Shown here in pieces: positions 6,101 through 8,155 of a stretch of DNA of 8,155 nucleotides. The position numbers and the translations under genes are program-made. This DNA is from Niveispirillum sp. Its GTDB lineage: Bacteria; Pseudomonadota; Alphaproteobacteria; Azospirillales; Azospirillaceae. The notes beneath the pieces were generated by a model. That model made no database searches. It was not told the DNA's origin and saw only the letters and a program-made list of their open reading frames with translations. Positions within the stretch are counted from its first letter, which is position 1. Every line of letters starts with the position of its first letter. The DNA is taken from assembly GCA_016463045.1 (NCBI GenBank), contig JAEMSB010000189.1:1-8155 (forward strand), given 5' to 3'.

Positions 6101-7492
6101 TACGCCTACAATGTCGCTAACCAGATCGTGGAGAGACAGGCCAGCAACGAGACCTACACCCGTCCGATCCCGTCCAAGTTGCACCAGACCTACACGCTTG
6201 ACCGTTTGAACCGCGTGAGCCAGGTCACTAGCCACGCGACCACCAGCCCGTCCTCGTCCACCCTCAGCTATGACGCCAACAGCAACCTGACCAATGACGG
6301 GGCCGTCAGTTTCACCTACGACAATGACAACCGTCTGATCAGCGGCAACGGCGCCACCCTGACCTATGACCCGCTGAGCCGCCTGTCGAGTGTGAGCAAG
6401 GGAACGACCAGCCGTTTCCTCTATGATGGCCCGAACATCATCGCCGAGCTTGACGGGTCCGGCAACGTACTCCGCCGTTTCGTGCACGGATCGGGCACGG
6501 ACCAGCCCCTGGTCTGGTACGAAGGATCGGGCACGGCAGACCGCCGTTCCCTGGTTGCCAATGAGATCGGTTCAGTCGTTGCTGTCATGGATGGCAGCGG
6601 CAATGCCAATGTCAACCGATACAGCGAGTATGGTCAGCCGGCATCCGCCAATCAGGGACGATTCCAGTATACCGGCCAGATCTGGCTGCCTGAGGTTGGC
6701 GTCTATCACTATAAGGCGCGGGCCTACTCCCCGTCGCTGGGCCGCTTCCTGCAACCCGACCCGATCGGCTATTCCGCCGGCATGAATATCTACGCCTATG
6801 CCAAGGGCGATCCGGTCAACCGGCGTGACCCGATGGGGCTCTACACCGAATGCTTCACCAACACTTTTGAGACGGTCGCGTTGAGCAGCGATGGCGGCGT
6901 TACGACCACGCACTATACTACCGAAATCTGCCTCGACATGATGGATGCGGGCTATGAGCTGAACGAGGATGGCTGGGAACTGACCAACTCGCCGAGCTTC
7001 CCGGGCAGGGACGATACTTACGGGAAGGTCAGCACCTGCACCAAGAATTCAATCACGATCGCGCGGTCGGGAAATTACGTGACCTTCAACGGCAACATCT
7101 CCTTCTCCGGCGAGAAGGGCGGGAACCGCAATCTTGACATCATAAACGATGCCTGGACGGGGGAATTCGGCGAGTTCAACGTGCGAAGCCAGATGCGCGA
7201 AGGGCCCGGCGGCCTGCATGCATCGGTGACCCTTCCCCCCGGCGGGCGGCCTATGGCCGAATTGGGAGGGCCGAACATGTGGCTCAACCAGCAGTCAAGC
7301 AATCCTGCTGAGCAGGCATATTCTGACTGGGCAGCAGGACACGAATTCGGGCACAGTCTTAGCCTTATCGACCGCTACACCGACACTGACGGTGCTCACC
7401 AGGGCTATGGGACCTCGATCATGGGAAGCGCCTTCCAAGGTGTGCGGAGTGATACGATCCAGGACGCGCTCAGAGCCTGCGGCATAAATTGA
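3161..7492 (+). CDS. Secreted RHS/YD-repeat polymorphic toxin with C-terminal zinc-metallopeptidase domain
   Basis: A 1443-residue contact or secreted toxin of the RHS class. Residues 1-29 are a Sec signal peptide (NNRRPNK, a hydrophobic run, cleavage likely after LVGA). An N-terminal domain opens with DSNGVDLGSGSLAIS. About 25 YD repeats run from about 260 to 1155 (e.g. TRYEYDGFGRL, STYDNLGRL, FTYDDRGRL). The RHS core (about 1150-1227, including RFLQPDPIGY) ends in PVNRRDPMGL (1218-1227), a perfect PxxxxDPxGL self-cleavage motif. The tail, 1228-1443, has HEFGHSLSLID (1394-1404), predicted zinc ligands H1394, H1398, D1404 with catalytic E1395, and a Met-turn SIMG (M1421). RHS proteins form a shell around the tail (family knowledge); protease activity is inferred. 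There is no PAAR, VgrG or TM segment, so it is not an obvious type VI effector. An in-frame ATG at 3113 would add 16 residues before the signal peptide and is poorly spaced from its ribosome site. Confidence 0.93.
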   Translation: MMNNRRPNKSFVFSFLISASSLVTPLVGAQSIDAIPTPPPYTAVDSNGVDLGSGSLAISTTEVSIGTLQYGRTIGSAGASHNLLGIVEVSPVDYYGPNNFKVSVAGSSELFFKSGSTYTPDRNLGNTLTGGPTSYTYTTTSGLIAEFDAINGPNTDASLTRLRLPNGEVRQWHYRDITYCRNAWSCSTFRRLQGVSSSLGYAIKFEYFQDTVPSGYVTQPEEFPLRNKVLLVKSVYAVNLAKDACNPAADTCSSANTNGQRVTYTYGNLEAQLPAPELPITSTDALNRETRYDYFDGFLGNIRYPSSPGTSNVTYRYYTDGTIKEVNIGSHKTTYTYSPNAALTESIVTVTNPLSRTRTLKFDMATGSVVSDQDPMGRSISVLYENRRIKRLTDANGAYTQYTYDTRGNVTEARRVSRTPGTPADIVVTAVYPATCSNHLTCNKPSSVTDPLGRTTTYTYNAVHGGLETVTYPPTASGTPQIRYSYTQLTPYYLNASGVLQTPAAGVYMLTSTSQCPTGTGANCVGTASEVKTTYAYGTPGQANNLMISAISAESGNAALKATTSFTYNGSGGTLTMDGPLAGTDDTTTFYYDVMQQLLGVVYPDPDGPGGRKQAAMRYTYSVDGLVNTTETGTVAGTSSSQWAAFAPEQKIVNTYDVYGRRSSKSLQNGSNVYHVVQQSFDAAGRVDCTALRMNPAAFASLPADACTMGPVESNGHFDRISKSGYNLADDVTSQTDALGTSGLRGTQVTTLTNTYNSYGQLATVADARSNTTRYEYDGFGRLYRIYYPNASTGVDSATDYEELGYDAASHVTSMRSRAGVTVPVTYDELGRQTSRYAPGSPQRIVSTYDNLGRLTSVSRGSATVSYTYDALNRRLTETGPLGTVTSEHDIASRRTRLIWPGGFYVNYDYDATNLLLKVRENGATSGAGVLASFTYDDRGRLTATNYGNGASTGYGYDAISRLASMSINAAGTAQDQSLSYAYNVANQIVERQASNETYTRPIPSKLHQTYTLDRLNRVSQVTSHATTSPSSSTLSYDANSNLTNDGAVSFTYDNDNRLISGNGATLTYDPLSRLSSVSKGTTSRFLYDGPNIIAELDGSGNVLRRFVHGSGTDQPLVWYEGSGTADRRSLVANEIGSVVAVMDGSGNANVNRYSEYGQPASANQGRFQYTGQIWLPEVGVYHYKARAYSPSLGRFLQPDPIGYSAGMNIYAYAKGDPVNRRDPMGLYTECFTNTFETVALSSDGGVTTTHYTTEICLDMMDAGYELNEDGWELTNSPSFPGRDDTYGKVSTCTKNSITIARSGNYVTFNGNISFSGEKGGNRNLDIINDAWTGEFGEFNVRSQMREGPGGLHASVTLPPGGRPMAELGGPNMWLNQQSSNPAEQAYSDWAAGHEFGHSLSLIDRYTDTDGAHQGYGTSIMGSAFQGVRSDTIQDALRACGIN
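6488..6536 (+). repeat. 13-base direct repeat inside the RHS core
   Basis: GGATCGGGCACGG occurs at 6488-6500 and 6524-6536, exactly 36 bases (12 codons) apart, so both copies encode the GSGT element in HGSGTDQPLVWYEGSGT. It probably reflects a small in-frame duplication or repeated codon choice in the loop before the RHS core. Confidence 0.5.
6842..7489 (+). other. Toxin domain: putative zinc metallopeptidase (C-terminal tail of the RHS protein)
   Basis: The 216 residues after the DPMGL motif form the variable payload. The catalytic helix HEFGHSLSLID is encoded at 7340-7372 and the Met-turn methionine at 7421-7423. The spacing fits HExxHxxGxxD zincins, but the usual glycine is serine here. 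The preceding segment (INDAWTGEFGEFNVRSQM, then MWLNQQSSNPAEQAYSDWA) fits a strand-rich N-lobe leading into the helix. There are four cysteines (RHS residues 1231, 1257, 1293, 1440), an even number that would allow two disulfides, which suits action in an oxidising compartment. Metallopeptidase tails are a recognised class among polymorphic toxins. The substrate is unknown, and a non-catalytic or self-processing role is possible. Confidence 0.75.
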
Positions 7493-7503
7493 TGCCAGCG
7501 GTC

Positions 7504-7554
7504 ATCGTTATGGCAAATTCTGGTGATTTCACTCATCGGGATTTGCCATACGAT
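7504..7554 (+). terminator. Long hairpin between the RHS toxin and the downstream gene
   Basis: An imperfect palindrome of 51 bases beginning 11 bases after the toxin stop codon. A perfect 9-bp core, ATGGCAAAT (7510-7518) with ATTTGCCAT (7541-7549), extends outward by T-A and, past one bulged T (7508), four more pairs. It extends inward by eight further pairs (TCTGGTGA/TCATCGGG, three of them G-U) to a 6-base loop (7527-7532). About 22 pairs form in all. No T-run follows, so it is not a classic intrinsic terminator. More likely roles are protecting the toxin mRNA 3' end, partial termination, or a processing site that lets the downstream gene be expressed separately. Confidence 0.5.
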
Positions 7555-7573
7555 ATCCAAACCATTCATCTAT

Positions 7574-7578
7574 GAGGA
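7574..7578 (+). promoter_or_regulatory. Ribosome-binding site of the downstream small gene
   Basis: GAGGA, 4 bases before the ATG at 7583. It supports starting there and not at the in-frame GTG at 7523, which lies inside the hairpin and would put 20 extra residues ahead of the signal sequence. Confidence 0.5.
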
Positions 7579-7582
7579 TTCC

Positions 7583-8032
7583 ATGCTTCTATCCGGCCTT
7601 CTCCTTGCCGCCACTCTCACAACGCCGGTAATGTGCGAGCGGGAGCGCCCTGCTATGGATACGGTATGGCTGAAGGGCGATTACAAGGCGATCGTGGTTC
7701 CAGAGGAGCAGCAGGAAGCCTATTTGGGCATGGTGGACGCGCAGAACCTCCACGCCCTGAACCAGGGAGATTTGGCGAAGCTGGCAATACCCTATGTTGA
7801 AGGGCGGTATTACTATCTTGTGCAGGCCGGCTTCATCGGGGAACCCTGGCGCGCCGGCCGGCCGCGCGTACCGGCCGGCGTAAAGGCGTTCCTATCCGTG
7901 ACGTCTGAGGGAGTGGCCTATGTCTTCACGGCCCGGCTGACACGCCAGGAAGGCGTTGGGTCCATGGCTGTCGTCATCCAGTCGGAAGTGCCTGTTACGT
8001 CGGTCCATTCCAACTGCGGTGCTGTGGGTTGA
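7583..8032 (+). CDS. Small exported protein of unknown family; candidate immunity protein
   Basis: I do not recognise the family. The 149-residue product begins with a short hydrophobic signal sequence (MLLSGLLLAATLTTPVMC), so it is probably exported. C18 follows PVM, which is not a proper lipobox, so lipidation is doubtful. The mature part looks like a compact alpha/beta domain, with an acidic segment (VVPEEQQEAYLGMVDAQN) and then strand-like runs (GRYYYLVQAGFIG, VKAFLSVTSEGVAYVFTARL, MAVVIQSEVPVTSV). C145 near the end could pair with C18. It lies 90 bases after the toxin stop on the same strand, where immunity genes of RHS toxins are normally found. An exported immunity protein would fit a toxin acting in the periplasm or envelope. 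That function rests on position and size, not on homology. An accessory or unrelated exported protein remains possible. Confidence 0.78.
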   Translation: MLLSGLLLAATLTTPVMCERERPAMDTVWLKGDYKAIVVPEEQQEAYLGMVDAQNLHALNQGDLAKLAIPYVEGRYYYLVQAGFIGEPWRAGRPRVPAGVKAFLSVTSEGVAYVFTARLTRQEGVGSMAVVIQSEVPVTSVHSNCGAVG

Positions 8033-8045
8033 ACCCGAAGCGCGT

Positions 8046-8063
8046 GTGCCGGCACATTGTGCC
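8046..8063. terminator. Possible shared hairpin between convergent genes
   Basis: GTGCCGGCAC (8046-8055) is a perfect palindrome. It overlaps an alternative hairpin, GGCAC (8051-8055) with GTGCC (8059-8063) around a 3-base loop. It lies between the stop codons of the small plus-strand gene and the predicted minus-strand gene, where a bidirectional terminator is expected. No T-run follows on the plus strand, so function is uncertain. Confidence 0.25.
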
Positions 8064-8088
8064 CGCCGATCTTGAAAAGGGCTCCCAT

Positions 8089-8155
8089 CTATAGCTTGGA
8101 TATGGCCGGAAGCCAGACGACAAGGCCATAGAGTGACCAGGCGATGAAGGGGCCG
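8089..8155 (-). CDS. Possible C-terminal end of a membrane protein (partial, cut by window edge)
   Basis: On the minus strand a frame open at the window edge ends in TAG at 8089-8091. Its 21 visible residues, ending in LYGLVVWLPAISKL, are strongly hydrophobic with aromatic residues and a short lysine-containing tail, like a last transmembrane helix. It would converge on the plus-strand small gene with about 56 bases between stops. With so little sequence the family cannot be named and a chance open frame cannot be excluded. Confidence 0.4.
   Translation of the reverse strand, partial: GPFIAWSLYGLVVWLPAISKL

Noticed and set aside
3500..6800. CRISPR or tandem DNA repeats within the RHS gene
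   Set aside because: The recurring TATGAC/CTATGA-like motifs encode degenerate YD repeats; spacing and DNA sequence vary, so these are protein-level repeats.
7523..7582. Upstream GTG start of the small exported gene
   Set aside because: It lies inside the long hairpin, has no ribosome site, and would place a non-signal-like segment before the hydrophobic leader that starts at 7583.
7849..7880. Dense CCGGCCGG palindromes inside the small exported gene
   Set aside because: Two copies of CCGGCCGG 17 bases apart are explained by GC-rich codons for the R/P/A/G-rich segment; there is no flanking symmetry.

Overview
The window most likely comes from a GC-rich alphaproteobacterium of the Rhodospirillales/Azospirillaceae type (Azospirillum, Niveispirillum or Nitrospirillum-like). 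The grounds are the fusion of a chemoreceptor to a C-terminal PilZ domain, a layout known from Azospirillum, together with high-GC coding sequence and a Sec-exported RHS protein with an alphaproteobacterial-looking N-terminus. The genus is an inference from gene content.

Layout. (1) 213-2225 (+): a complete methyl-accepting chemotaxis protein with a C-terminal PilZ domain whose c-di-GMP binding motifs are intact. (2) 2226-3160: a gene-poor stretch. It holds the orphaned 3' end of a NarL-type sensor histidine kinase (ATPase domain only, about 2392-2670), then sequence I could not identify, then a strongly AT-rich zone (35 G/C among the 120 bases 2981-3100) with small hairpins that leads into the next gene. 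(3) 3161-7492 (+): a 1443-residue RHS/YD-repeat polymorphic toxin with a Sec signal peptide, about 25 YD repeats, a complete RHS core ending in the self-cleavage motif PxxxxDPxGL, and a 216-residue C-terminal domain carrying a zinc-metallopeptidase signature (HEFGH...D plus a Met-turn). (4) 7504-7554: a long, nearly continuous hairpin. (5) 7583-8032 (+): a small exported protein of unknown family in the position of the cognate immunity protein. (6) 8089-8155 (-): probably the C-terminus of a convergent membrane protein cut by the window edge.

Inferred working model: the RHS gene and the small gene downstream form a toxin/immunity pair. The toxin is exported through Sec, the RHS shell encloses the C-terminal protease and releases it after the DPMGL motif, and the exported downstream protein would protect the producer in the envelope. 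The AT-rich leader, the kinase remnant and the unexplained spacer suggest that the toxin locus sits at a rearranged or recently acquired site. The chemoreceptor is probably unrelated to it.
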